Shown here one piece after another: positions 24,735-33,991 of a stretch of 64,000 nucleotides of DNA (its first letter is position 1; every line of letters starts with the position of its first letter). The notes beneath the pieces are model-generated. The model searched no databases. It saw only the letters and a list, made by a program, of their open reading frames with translations, and had not been told where the DNA came from. Both the position numbers and the translations under genes were made by a program. The DNA is from CAWKDG01 sp963848355 (GTDB taxonomy: Bacteria > Actinomycetota > Acidimicrobiia > Acidimicrobiales > UBA8190), in contig CAWKDG010000012.1 in assembly GCA_963848355.1 (NCBI GenBank), positions 620,001 through 684,000 on the forward strand, given 5' to 3'.

Positions 24735-26414
24735 TCAGCAGCCGGGGCACACCGAGTTGGAAAGACCCTGCGCCAACTCGGTGTACGACGACGGAGACCA
24801 CGTGGCACCGTTGGGGGGTATGAAGAACGGGGGGAACAACGTCTGCAGGGACGTGTCGTAGTTGTAGTTCTTGACGTACCCGACTCCCCCGGACTGCCCC
24901 ACCGGGCCGCGGAAGTTCTGGGCGATCGATCCGAACACGCTCAGTGTCCCGTAGCTCGAACCGCCGTACCAGTTGTTGACGTAGAAGGAGTCGGCCAGAG
25001 CCAGGATGGCGGCGTCGATCTCGATGTTGCTCGTGTAATTGACCTCGACGAAGTTGGCGGCGATGAGCCCGAGCGCGTCGTGGGAGTCGCTGACCGGCTC
25101 GCCGCTCACCATCACCTTGTTGGCGGTCGGGTAGGTGAGGGGACCCGAGATGATGATGTTGGACTGCGCCGAGCCCAGACATTGACTTCCCGTCACGTCG
25201 GAGGTGGAGTCGCAGGTGACGACGTCGAGCCCTCCGGTCATCTGTCCGCTGATGGTGACGTTGCCGTTCACGAAGATCAGACCCGAGGTCAGGTTGCTCA
25301 CCGTGATGGGGCTGGTACAGCTGTTGTGATTGCTGGCCAGATTGTCGACGATGGTCCCGCTCGAGCCGCTCCAGGCGACGGACGTGGTCGAACCGGAGAC
25401 GGTCAGGGTCATGGTGACGTTCGTCGGGGTGAGGGAGCTCGGCGAGGTCCCGCCGGTGATGAAGCAACCGTACGTCCGGGCCGGGGTCAGGTCGTCCGAG
25501 GCCGACCGCGGAGTCTGGTTGCTGACCTTCGTGGGGGCGGGTCCATCGTAGGTAGGGTTATCGGAGCCGCAGCCGGACGAGGGGACGATGACACCGGCAT
25601 AGTTGTTTCCCGCCGTCGCGGGGGCCGTGTTGTAGATGTTCCCGCTCTCGACCGTCGAATCGAACTCGGGTGTCCCGCAGGCGCGGAAGGTGTCGTTCGA
25701 ATAGATGGGTCCGTTGAGGACGTCACCGGTCTGGAACGACACCTCGCATGCCGATTCGATCGGCGGTCCTGTCGCCGCTCCGCCTGACTCGTCCGCCTGG
25801 TAGGGGTCGGGCTGGTCGTAGTGGACGTTGCAGTACTGGTAGCCCTGGGGCGCACCGGGCAGGATCGCCCCCAGGAGCGGGTCCCGGGTCTCGTAATTGC
25901 TCCAGTAGACGTCGTTCAGGCTCGTGGCCGGCTTGATGCTGTAGCTGAATGTCCGGACCACGGCATCGGCGCCCGTTCCCGCCTTGCCGCTGACCTCGAG
26001 CGAGATCAGCCCACTGGTGTTCGTCGGCGCGTACGAGTAGTACTCCGGCGGTGAGGTGGAGGCCTGGACCCAGCTGGTGAAGGCCAGGTTGCCGTTTGTC
26101 CCCTGGGCGCACGTCTTGCAGTAGATGGAGTAGTCCTCGTTGGCGTCGAGATGCTGGACGTAATCGTTGACTCCCGCCTGAGCGGCCTCGTAGGCCGCCT
26201 CGTAGTTCAGGTTGCGCGCGGTCTGAGGAAGCTCGTCCACGGTGGTCGTGGCCAGGGCGAGCGGAATGGAGGCGAGTAGCGCCACGGCGATCAGCACGAA
26301 CAGCAGGGCCTGGCCGCTCTCGTGCTCGCCTGCTGTGACCAGGCGACGTATCCGACGCATCACGGAGATCAGCACGACCCGGTCGCCCCCGAGGCGGTGA
26401 GCGCGCTCTGACAT
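24735..26414 (-). CDS. PilX-like pilus-associated surface protein
   Basis: A protein of up to 559 residues, third gene of the prepilin operon. It has one N-terminal hydrophobic segment preceded by EHESGQALLFVLIAVALL, resembling the SGQA leader of PilX/Tad-type pilus proteins rather than a standard G-F-T-L-x-E prepilin site. The rest is Ser/Thr/Gly-rich with several Cys pairs and a segment of beta-helix character (SGLIFVNGNVTISGQMTGGL, SNIIISGPLTYP) as in proteins annotated as pilus assembly or polymer-forming. The start is unclear: ATG 26414 (GGTGA upstream, overlaps the previous gene by 46 bp) or ATG 26360. Likely role: minor pilus component or tip protein. Confidence 0.6.
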   Translation of the reverse strand: MSERAHRLGGDRVVLISVMRRIRRLVTAGEHESGQALLFVLIAVALLASIPLALATTTVDELPQTARNLNYEAAYEAAQAGVNDYVQHLDANEDYSIYCKTCAQGTNGNLAFTSWVQASTSPPEYYSYAPTNTSGLISLEVSGKAGTGADAVVRTFSYSIKPATSLNDVYWSNYETRDPLLGAILPGAPQGYQYCNVHYDQPDPYQADESGGAATGPPIESACEVSFQTGDVLNGPIYSNDTFRACGTPEFDSTVESGNIYNTAPATAGNNYAGVIVPSSGCGSDNPTYDGPAPTKVSNQTPRSASDDLTPARTYGCFITGGTSPSSLTPTNVTMTLTVSGSTTSVAWSGSSGTIVDNLASNHNSCTSPITVSNLTSGLIFVNGNVTISGQMTGGLDVVTCDSTSDVTGSQCLGSAQSNIIISGPLTYPTANKVMVSGEPVSDSHDALGLIAANFVEVNYTSNIEIDAAILALADSFYVNNWYGGSSYGTLSVFGSIAQNFRGPVGQSGGVGYVKNYNYDTSLQTLFPPFFIPPNGATWSPSSYTELAQGLSNSVCPGC

Positions 26415-27034
26415 GCGTATTCACCGTTGTTGATCACGATGTTGGGATCGGACAACGTGGTCTTGTAGACGTTCTGGGCCCCCACCTTGGGGGTGTCGAG
26501 GATCAAGCTCGACGTCACCGCCGTGAAGAAGAAGGCGTTGGTCGTCACGGAGTTGGCCGTGGTCGAGACCTCCTTCGTCGTCATGGTGAACAGGCTGGAC
26601 GAGTCGACGTTGGAGATCCTGGCCTGGGTGAACGCCCCCGCACCGGTCGGGCGACAGCCTGCGCCCGTGCACGTGACCGTCAGGACATGGGTCGAGGTGT
26701 TGAGGGCAATGCTGATCGTCGGTGTCCCGCTACCCAGTTGCGCCGAGAAGGCCAGGCTCGTCGCCGTGATGGGCGAGCCCGGCGCAGACGTCGGGACAGC
26801 GGGTGACGTCCAACTCGTCGGTACGGCGGCGTGGAGGTCTTCGGTGATGGCCTGCTGGGCGTCCTGGAGGTAGTCGAGGGCCTGGGTCCGGTCGCTCACC
26901 TGCACCTGATGCGTCTGCACCACGGTGATGGAAGCGTCGACCGTCGCTATGACGACGACGAACAGCACCATCGAGATCATCACCTCGACCAGGCTCATGC
27001 CCGCCTCGTCCCTCGCCGGCCGTGGACGCGTCAT
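26369..27034 (-). CDS. Type IV prepilin-like protein (N-methylation motif)
   Basis: A 221-residue protein with a class III leader: MTRPRPARDEAG is cut before MSLVEVMISMVLFVVVIATV, with Gly at -1 and Glu at +5, the prepilin peptidase signature. The hydrophobic stretch forms the N-terminal pilin helix. The C-terminal ~190 residues are beta-rich with two Cys pairs, typical of pseudopilins. The ATG overlaps the stop of the upstream prepilin gene by four bases (ATGA), implying coupled translation. No prepilin peptidase or PilB/C/T genes are in the window, so assembly must use machinery encoded elsewhere. Confidence 0.82.
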   Translation of the reverse strand: MTRPRPARDEAGMSLVEVMISMVLFVVVIATVDASITVVQTHQVQVSDRTQALDYLQDAQQAITEDLHAAVPTSWTSPAVPTSAPGSPITATSLAFSAQLGSGTPTISIALNTSTHVLTVTCTGAGCRPTGAGAFTQARISNVDSSSLFTMTTKEVSTTANSVTTNAFFFTAVTSSLILDTPKVGAQNVYKTTLSDPNIVINNGEYACQSALTASGATGSC

Positions 27035-29580
27035 TGGACGTACACCGTGACCGAGGTCACCGGACCGGTGCCGCCGATGTAGACCCCCGTCGTGGTGACG
27101 GTGACGACGACCTGGACCGCCTCGGTGGTGGACGTGTAGCTGTGTCCCGGTGGCGTGTAGGTGGCGCTCAACAGCCATACCCCGTAGGGCAGTCCGCACA
27201 GGGTGTAGGGGGTCCCGGCGGGGGCGTTCACGACCTGGGACAGGGTTCCCGTCGAGGTTCCGAAGTTGCTGGGGTTGGTGGCGGTGAACACAGCACTGAG
27301 GGAGTGTGTTCCGACCGCCAGTGTCGAGGTGGCGTACTGGGCGACGCCGGATCCGTTGAGGGCGACGGTGGCCAGAAGGCTCGAGCCGTCCATGAAGGCC
27401 ACGCTCCCGACGGCGGGCGCACCGGCCGCCGGGGTCACTGTGGCGGTGAGGGTGACCGAGCTGTTGAAGGTGCTCGGGTTGGCGCTCGAGGTCAGCACGG
27501 TGACCGTGCTGGAGGCGTTGACTTGCTCGGTCACCGTCGATGACGTCGAGGTCTTGTAGTTCGCCGTGGGGGTGTAGATCGCCACCACGCTGTAGCTCCC
27601 GCCATTCAGCCCCGAGAGGGTGCACGGTGCCACCCCCGCCGTCAGCGTGACGCCTACGCAACCGCCGATGTTGACCCCGTTGTCCGTGAAGGTGACCGTC
27701 CCCGTCGGCGTCCCACATCCGGTCCCGGTGCATGTGACAGTGGCGCTCAGGTTCGTCGACGTCCCGTAGGAGTTGGGGTTGGGGGTCGCCGACAGGACAG
27801 TCGTCGTCGGGAAGGCGTTCACCACCTGTGTCACGGTGTTGGAGGTGGAGGTGGCGAACTTGCCAGCGACGACGGCGTACACCGCCGTGATGGGGTGGGA
27901 GGCGATCGCCAGTGTCGACGTCGTACAGGTCGCCACCCCTGACGACAGCGTCACGTTGGTGCAACTACCGAGGCTGACTCCGTTGTCTTTGAAGGTCACC
28001 GTTCCCGTCGGCGTCGTGCCCGGTGTGGGTGAGGCGCACGCCGAAGTGCACGAGACGGTGGCGGTGAAGGTGACCGACGTGCCGGTGGTACTGGGGTTCA
28101 CACTCGACGTCAACGTGGTCGTCGTGGCGCAGTTGGAGGTGCAGCCGCTCACGAAGACGGCGTCGGCATGGTGCTTCCGGCCGCGCCGGTCGCTCGTCCA
28201 GACCGCTTTCGTGTTGCCGAGCGACAGCGTGGGCATGACCCCGGCGCCCGTCGTCGGGCAATTGGTGTCGGCACCAGTGCCGGCGGCGTTGGACGGCTGG
28301 GCCGTGACGCTTGCCGGTGAGGTCGCCGACCCGACCAGGGTCCCACCCTGATTCACGAAGATCTGCAGGGGGACGAGGTTGATCGTCGGCGACGCCGTGG
28401 CGCCGGCGGTGAGGGTGACGGGTTGGCCGGCAGCGGTGCTGCCGCCGGGGGCGCTTTCGGCGCCGCACGAGCCCGACACCACGTAGTAGCTGGGCACGTT
28501 GGGCATGGGGAAGACGAGACCGGGTGACGACGTCACGTACGGATTGACGGTCAGATTGGCGCTGTAGAACGACAGGGGCATGCTGCTGATGTTCGACGGG
28601 AGAATGGGGTGCAACCCCCCGAGTGCCGTCGGGACGGCGTACACCGGGGTGACGGTGGCCGCCTTGTCGTAGGCGTCGAAGGGACTGACCGAGGGTTCGA
28701 AGTAGAGCGACGTGGTGGCGTCGGCCACGACCGAGAGAGCCGACTGCGTGGGCAACGTGGAGGCGTTCTGTTCGGTCAGGTACCCGGAGAGAGATCCGAA
28801 CGAAACCGTCCACGTGGTGGGGCTCGCCGCGATGTTGTCGAAGAGGGCACACCCGCCCGCGGTGGTCGTCACGGTCTGGGCGCTTCCCGAGGAGGGCGTG
28901 GCCGTGACTGAGACATCGGCTATCGCCTGTGCCGTGGCGCCTTCGATGGTGACCAGGATGGATCCCATGCTGGGATTGATGGAGGAGGACGGCACGGCCA
29001 CGAGGCTCGTCTCCTCGACGAGCAGGCCGGTCGACGCCGACGAGCCGGACAGCCACCAGGTGGCGCCGGCCGTCTGGCGTGTCCACGTCGCCCAGATGGA
29101 GACCTTCAGCATGGCTCCGGGGTCGCTGGCCGGCGAGACGCACCCGGAATTGCTGGGATCGAAGGGCGCGACCTCCATCTCGAGGAGGTAGGTCTGCCCG
29201 CTGCTCGTCACCGACGGGAGCGAGGTGTCGCCCGTCTTGCCCAGCAGCGTCGTCGCACCGGTGGCCAGCTGGGCATCGAGTGTGCTGGAGGCGATCTCGG
29301 TCGCTTGCTGCCGGTAGCGCGAGTTGGCCCCGACCTTGAACGCCGTCTCCAGCAGCGACGACACCGAGACGAGGACCGTCATCAAGATGGTGATGGCGAT
29401 GACGACCTCGAGGAGGGAGAATCCGGCGTCCTTCGCAGAGGGCCCCGGCCGCGACGGTGGAGTCACCATCGTCCCGGCGCGCCGGGGGGTCCGGAGGCCG
29501 TGTCCGCTCGTCCCCCGCCGGGACGTGAAGACGACCCGCCACACCGGGCGCCTTCCACCTCCATCCTCTTCGACGTGCAC
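27031..29580 (-). CDS. Giant prepilin with three C-terminal Ig-like repeats
   Basis: An 849-residue protein. The prepilin site is AKDAG/FSLLEVVIAITIL (Gly 53, Glu 58 as +5), followed by the pilin helix. The middle ~370 residues are beta-rich. From about residue 465 there are three Ig-like repeats of ~95 residues (TTTLTSSVNPSTTGTSVTFT..., TTVLSATPNPNSYGTST..., VTVLTSSANPSTFNSSV...), each with GTVTFxDNG, as in bacterial adhesins. The gene opens with GTG 29580, preceded by GGAG seven nt upstream; an ATG at 29469 would give a more usual 15-residue leader. It is the first gene of a three-gene operon. A pilin several times the normal size carrying adhesin domains suggests a tip adhesin. Confidence 0.8.
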   Translation of the reverse strand: MHVEEDGGGRRPVWRVVFTSRRGTSGHGLRTPRRAGTMVTPPSRPGPSAKDAGFSLLEVVIAITILMTVLVSVSSLLETAFKVGANSRYRQQATEIASSTLDAQLATGATTLLGKTGDTSLPSVTSSGQTYLLEMEVAPFDPSNSGCVSPASDPGAMLKVSIWATWTRQTAGATWWLSGSSASTGLLVEETSLVAVPSSSINPSMGSILVTIEGATAQAIADVSVTATPSSGSAQTVTTTAGGCALFDNIAASPTTWTVSFGSLSGYLTEQNASTLPTQSALSVVADATTSLYFEPSVSPFDAYDKAATVTPVYAVPTALGGLHPILPSNISSMPLSFYSANLTVNPYVTSSPGLVFPMPNVPSYYVVSGSCGAESAPGGSTAAGQPVTLTAGATASPTINLVPLQIFVNQGGTLVGSATSPASVTAQPSNAAGTGADTNCPTTGAGVMPTLSLGNTKAVWTSDRRGRKHHADAVFVSGCTSNCATTTTLTSSVNPSTTGTSVTFTATVSCTSACASPTPGTTPTGTVTFKDNGVSLGSCTNVTLSSGVATCTTSTLAIASHPITAVYAVVAGKFATSTSNTVTQVVNAFPTTTVLSATPNPNSYGTSTNLSATVTCTGTGCGTPTGTVTFTDNGVNIGGCVGVTLTAGVAPCTLSGLNGGSYSVVAIYTPTANYKTSTSSTVTEQVNASSTVTVLTSSANPSTFNSSVTLTATVTPAAGAPAVGSVAFMDGSSLLATVALNGSGVAQYATSTLAVGTHSLSAVFTATNPSNFGTSTGTLSQVVNAPAGTPYTLCGLPYGVWLLSATYTPPGHSYTSTTEAVQVVVTVTTTGVYIGGTGPVTSVTVYVQ

Positions 29581-29784
29581 TTTCTCACTCCAAGTAGCAG
29601 TTTAACCACTCCATGCACCAGGGCAGGCGGGCGCGAGTGGTTGCGGCCCGACCCACCGTTCCTACTTCGGCACGCTCGTGGTCGAAGTGAAGCGGACGGG
29701 CTGCCCCAGGACGCCACATGGACCTCACCAGGCACAACAGCCACGGCGCGAGCGCCATGCCGGCGACAGCTCCGCGCCGGAGGT

Positions 29785-32577
29785 TCAGACCTGTGTGGAC
29801 CTGAAGCTGTAGCTCCCGGCGGGGACGAGGATGGTCACCTGGCCCGGTTCTCCGTTGGCCATCCCGGCACCCGGAGCCAGAGGCCGTCCGCCCTCGGTGA
29901 TCTGTGCCCTGGCCCCCGGCATGTGCACCTGCGCCGACGCGTTCGGCGGGACCACCAGCCCGAGCTCGGTCACCGAGCCCGCCCGGTGCCATCGCACCGA
30001 CGCCGTTCCGGCGATGGTGGGGACCTGCCCCGAAACGCTGAGCTTCCCCGGCGGTGGCCTGATCTCGAGGGCCACGTCGCCGCCCGGGGTCGCCGGCGTC
30101 ATGGGCGTGACGCCGAGGAGGATCTCCTGCATGGCCACCAGGGCGCAGGAGCCCCACCCGTGGGACATGCTGTCACCGATGTCGTCGCTCGGCACCCAGA
30201 CCTCCCACGTGAACGTTCCCCCGGCGGCGATGATGTGGGCCCAGCCCGGGATCCGCGTGTCCGTCAGGGTGTCGACCAAGGCCTCGTCGAGGCCCGCCGC
30301 GTGCAGGGCTTGCAAGAGCTCCAGGCCGTGGTCGGGGCTGACGGAGATCCCGAGGCTGGCGACATACGCTCCCACCGTCTTCACCGTCGACGGTGGGACG
30401 ACCCCGTAGGCGAGAGCGGACACGTTGACCAGCTGTGAAGCGTGCTTGCTCTGGGAGCCGCCGGGGTCCAACCCGTCGACGTAGATGCCGTCGGACCGGA
30501 CCAGCTGGGCGTTGACGGCGGCCGTCAGGCTGGCGCTGCGGGCCGACTGGACGGCGGCCTGCGCCGTGTCGCCGAGGAGCTCGGCTACCTGACCGATCCG
30601 GTTGAAGGCGTTCACCGCCAGGATGTTGACCGTGGCGTCGACGATCGTCCCCAGGTCGTAGCCGTAGACGGGATCATCCTCGCTCGTGATGACCAGACCC
30701 GTGACCAGGCCCGTGGAGCTCTCGATGTGCCCCTGGAGGAAGTCCGAGACGTTGACGAGCGTCTGCTGCAGGGAGGCGACCGTGTCGATGTCGCCCGTGT
30801 TCACGTAGTACTGCCACACCCACTCCGGATACCTCTCCGTGAACGTCGGGAGGTCTCGCGCCCCGTCGCCGTTCGGGTAGACGCAGTTCACGTCGCCGTC
30901 GGGCCAGTAGCGCGCCTGTGAACGCGAGAAGTCCCGCAGAGCCTGCCACGTGAGGTTCTGCTCGCCGAAGGCGCGCATGGTCACCTGGGACTCGTTGGAC
31001 CCGTCCCACAGGAACGGGCCCTTCTCCCGTGTCGGCGTGTCGATGAACTGCTCCTGTGACGTGTACAGGGCGGAACGGCTGGTGAGCTCCCACACGTCGT
31101 TGAGCATGGTGTCCGAGGAGACGAAGGTGGCGCTCGGCACCGTCGGCATCACCGCGTGGCGGGCGATCGCCGTGATCTGGGAGTGCCCGAGGTGCTCGCC
31201 CGGTTCGTCGATCTGGAGGTAGCGGAACCCGAGGTACGTGAAGGGCCGGAAGGTCTGGGCCCCGTCGCGCTGGATGTAGGTGAAGCTCAGGTCGGTTCCC
31301 TGGACCCCGTGGACGGTGGAGACGCTGCCGTCGGCATCGAGGAGATAGCCCACGTGCATGGGGATCGTCCGGCCCTCGACTCCCTGGCCAAATGTGACCT
31401 CGGGGCGTGCCGGGTAGACCTTGCCGAAGTCGACGACCACGGCCCCCGTGGCCAGTGTCCGGACCGAGACGGGATTGACGGGGTGCTCGACGATGCGGGT
31501 GCGCAGGGCGAAGAGACCGGTGAACGGCGCTGTCCCCACGGGGCCGAGCACGGTGGAACGAGCCCAGGTGCTGTCGTCGAAACCGGCGTCGGCCCAGCCC
31601 AGTGGTGTCAGCCGGCCGTCGATGTTCTCGACGAAGTCGGACCCGTCGGTGTTGCGGTAGGGGCCCGGGAGCCATTCGCCCGGGCGCTCGCGCCAGGAGC
31701 CGTCGGAGCCGATGACGTCGACGGTGCCGTCGGTGAAATGGACGGCGAGGTGGACGAGCACTCCCGGCGCCGACTGCGGCCGACCCTGGCCGGCCCCGTA
31801 CCAATGGTGCAGGAGGCCGATGGCGTTGGTCCGGCCCGGTCGAAGATGGGACGTGACGTCGGTCGCCTGGTAGTACTGCTCGTCGGGGTAGCAGAAGCTG
31901 GGACCCGTATCGACTTCGGTGCCGTTTACCCACAACTGGTACTTGTGAGCGCCGGCCACGAAGGCGGTGGCCCGCTCGATCGCCTTGTGGGGCAGGGCGC
32001 GCTCGGTCCGGAGGTAGGTGTGGCGGTCGGGCTGGGTGTCGGAGGCGGACGGCTGCAGCCACACCGATCGCCAGTCGCCGTCACGGAGTCCCGTGGTGAA
32101 CGGTGCCGGGGTGGAGAACGCGCTCCAGGCGGCTGCGGCGTCCCGGGTCGACACCCGCCACCGGTAGTCGGTGTCGGCGGCGAGTCGCCGGCCGCCGTAG
32201 GCCACGAAGGCCTGTCGAGACGACGGGACGTGGCCGCTGTCCCAGATGGTTCGCGGTGTGCGGGTCCGGTCGGCCGTGGTCACGACGATCCGGTAGCCGC
32301 TCTGCACCGTCCCGCGACGAGGATCGTCGAGTTCCCAGGCGAAGGTGACGTCGTCGGGATCGACTCCGACCGGGCCCTCGACGCCGTTGACCGTCAGTCT
32401 CCGCGGGGTGCCGGCCGTCGCCCCCACCGCCGGGTCGGATCCCGTCGCGTCCGTCATCTTCACCGGTCCCGACACCGCTGCGTGTCCGGCCAGAGGCAGC
32501 GAGCCCACGGCCACCGCGGCCGAGGTGCGGGCGCTGTTGGCCAGGAACGTCCGCCGGTCCGATCGGGGCGCCGCCAT
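29785..32577 (-). CDS. Secreted alpha-L-rhamnosidase (GH78)
   Basis: A 930-residue glycoside hydrolase with a twin-arginine signal (SDRRTFLANSARTSA then a hydrophobic segment). Domains in order: an N-terminal Fn3-like domain (VDPDDVTFAWELDDP), two beta-sandwich domains (WLQPSASDTQPDRHTYLRTE; VVDFGKVYPARPEV), an (alpha/alpha)6 catalytic barrel and a C-terminal beta-sandwich. GH78 motifs are present: FIDTPTREKGPFLWDG (Asp/Glu side) and TFTWEVW ... SMSHGWGS (catalytic Glu and conserved HGW). The enzyme removes terminal alpha-L-rhamnose from plant or microbial glycans outside the cell. The NHL-propeller gene lies 18 nt upstream on the same strand. Tat export implies folding in the cytoplasm. Confidence 0.9.
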   Translation of the reverse strand: MAAPRSDRRTFLANSARTSAAVAVGSLPLAGHAAVSGPVKMTDATGSDPAVGATAGTPRRLTVNGVEGPVGVDPDDVTFAWELDDPRRGTVQSGYRIVVTTADRTRTPRTIWDSGHVPSSRQAFVAYGGRRLAADTDYRWRVSTRDAAAAWSAFSTPAPFTTGLRDGDWRSVWLQPSASDTQPDRHTYLRTERALPHKAIERATAFVAGAHKYQLWVNGTEVDTGPSFCYPDEQYYQATDVTSHLRPGRTNAIGLLHHWYGAGQGRPQSAPGVLVHLAVHFTDGTVDVIGSDGSWRERPGEWLPGPYRNTDGSDFVENIDGRLTPLGWADAGFDDSTWARSTVLGPVGTAPFTGLFALRTRIVEHPVNPVSVRTLATGAVVVDFGKVYPARPEVTFGQGVEGRTIPMHVGYLLDADGSVSTVHGVQGTDLSFTYIQRDGAQTFRPFTYLGFRYLQIDEPGEHLGHSQITAIARHAVMPTVPSATFVSSDTMLNDVWELTSRSALYTSQEQFIDTPTREKGPFLWDGSNESQVTMRAFGEQNLTWQALRDFSRSQARYWPDGDVNCVYPNGDGARDLPTFTERYPEWVWQYYVNTGDIDTVASLQQTLVNVSDFLQGHIESSTGLVTGLVITSEDDPVYGYDLGTIVDATVNILAVNAFNRIGQVAELLGDTAQAAVQSARSASLTAAVNAQLVRSDGIYVDGLDPGGSQSKHASQLVNVSALAYGVVPPSTVKTVGAYVASLGISVSPDHGLELLQALHAAGLDEALVDTLTDTRIPGWAHIIAAGGTFTWEVWVPSDDIGDSMSHGWGSCALVAMQEILLGVTPMTPATPGGDVALEIRPPPGKLSVSGQVPTIAGTASVRWHRAGSVTELGLVVPPNASAQVHMPGARAQITEGGRPLAPGAGMANGEPGQVTILVPAGSYSFRSTQV

Positions 32578-32595
32578 CGTCTCAGATCCCCGCCG

Positions 32596-33870
32596 TCACG
32601 AGCTCGTGATGCGCCGCACGGTGTTGGCGCCTTGATCGCTGAAGTCGAGAGTCCCTCCTGGTCCGAAGGCGATGCCGAAGGGGTAGGTGACCCTTGTCAT
32701 GATCCACCGTGTCGCGTCCCCGGCGGCGGCGCCGCCGACGGGCAGGATCCCAGCCAGGGTGTACATGTCGTCGGCGTCCTCACTGCGTCCGAAGAAGGCG
32801 CCGCTGTGGGCCGGTACCACGCGGATGCACCTGTCGTAACTGTCGGCGATGACGAGGTCACCGGCGGCGTCGACGGCGAGGCCGGTCGGATAGTTCAACG
32901 ACGACGCCGGTCCGCTGGCTCCCAGTCCGTCGTTCAGGTACTCGACGTACATGTCCTGCCCGGCCACGGTGGCGATGTCACCGGCGGCGATGGCCACGCC
33001 GTAATACGTCCCCGTGGCCGCCGGCACTTCTCGCACGGCACTGTTTCCCTCGTCGGCAATGAGGACGTCGCCGCCGCCGTCGACGGCCACGGCCGAGGGC
33101 GACCACAGCTCGGCCATCGCGGCGCGACCTCCGTCGCCGCCATAGCCGCACACGCCGGTACCGGCCACCGTATAGAGGTGGCCCGTCTCGAGGCTCACAC
33201 CCGACCGTGTCCCATCGTGGGCGGCGACCTCGTCGACCTGGCAGGCGGCGGTGTCGGCGATGTAGAGGTTCCCGGTTCGGTCGACGGCGATGCCTTCGGG
33301 GTCGTCCAGCCTGGATGTCCGGGCCGCCTGTCCGTCCGTCACCGTTCCCGCCACCCCGGTCCCCGCCACCGTGGTCAGGTGCCCGGCGGTGACCGCAACC
33401 CCGAAGTCCCGACCGGACGCCGCCGCCAACTCTACGACGCGGTTCCCCGTAGCATCGGCGATCAGCAGATCACCTGCCTGGTCGAAGGCGACACCGGTCG
33501 GATAGCCGACGGGCGACGCATGGTCCTTGCCCTGGCCGCCACATCCCGTCCCGGCCACCGTGTAGATGTGACCCGCCTTCATAGCCATGCCGAAGTGCCG
33601 ACCGGAGCCCGCCGCGATCATCTCGATCCGGCAGTTGCCGGTGTCGGCCACGGCGACATCACCGGCGGCGTCGATGGCGATCCCCGACGGGGAGGACAGC
33701 TCCGCGTGGGCTGCCACCCCACCCTGGCCGGTACCGCCCATGGCACCGGTGCCGGCGACGACGGTGACGGCCCCACCGCTGGCCGGCGCGGCCGATGCCG
33801 ATGCCGTCACGACGAAGAGCGCCGTCACGCATCCGGTGCCGACGAAAGCTCTCGTGTAGCGAGATCGCAT
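32596..33870 (-). CDS. Secreted NHL-repeat beta-propeller protein
   Basis: A 424-residue protein with a signal peptide (TRAFVGTGCVTALFVVTASASA). About six NHL-type repeats follow, each ~55 residues, of the form YPTGVAFDQAGDLLIADATGNRVVEL ... ITTVAGTG. NHL propellers mediate protein or carbohydrate binding; no catalytic motif is seen. Repeats such as AGHIYTVAGTG recur with high identity. ATG 33870 follows AGGGGTG; a longer frame to 33930 adds a non-signal stretch. The rhamnosidase gene starts 18 nt downstream, so the two are likely co-transcribed and the propeller may help bind the same glycan (inference). Confidence 0.78.
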   Translation of the reverse strand: MRSRYTRAFVGTGCVTALFVVTASASAAPASGGAVTVVAGTGAMGGTGQGGVAAHAELSSPSGIAIDAAGDVAVADTGNCRIEMIAAGSGRHFGMAMKAGHIYTVAGTGCGGQGKDHASPVGYPTGVAFDQAGDLLIADATGNRVVELAAASGRDFGVAVTAGHLTTVAGTGVAGTVTDGQAARTSRLDDPEGIAVDRTGNLYIADTAACQVDEVAAHDGTRSGVSLETGHLYTVAGTGVCGYGGDGGRAAMAELWSPSAVAVDGGGDVLIADEGNSAVREVPAATGTYYGVAIAAGDIATVAGQDMYVEYLNDGLGASGPASSLNYPTGLAVDAAGDLVIADSYDRCIRVVPAHSGAFFGRSEDADDMYTLAGILPVGGAAAGDATRWIMTRVTYPFGIAFGPGGTLDFSDQGANTVRRITSS

Positions 33871-33991
33871 GACACCCCTGCGGCCCGGACTCCCACTCAC
33901 CCCGACGGAGACTGCGCCGCATCCTTGCACGTTCGGGCGAGGGCTCGCCGGAGTCGCCTCTGAGCCGACGCCCGATGCCCGACCGGGGCGC

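Noticed and set aside
31156..33963. Very long plus-strand open frame (935 codons) opposite the rhamnosidase and NHL genes
   Set aside because: It is the antisense of two well-supported genes, is made of Gly/Arg/Val/His low-complexity sequence and arises from the high GC third positions of the real frame. Similar shadows occur opposite most genes here.
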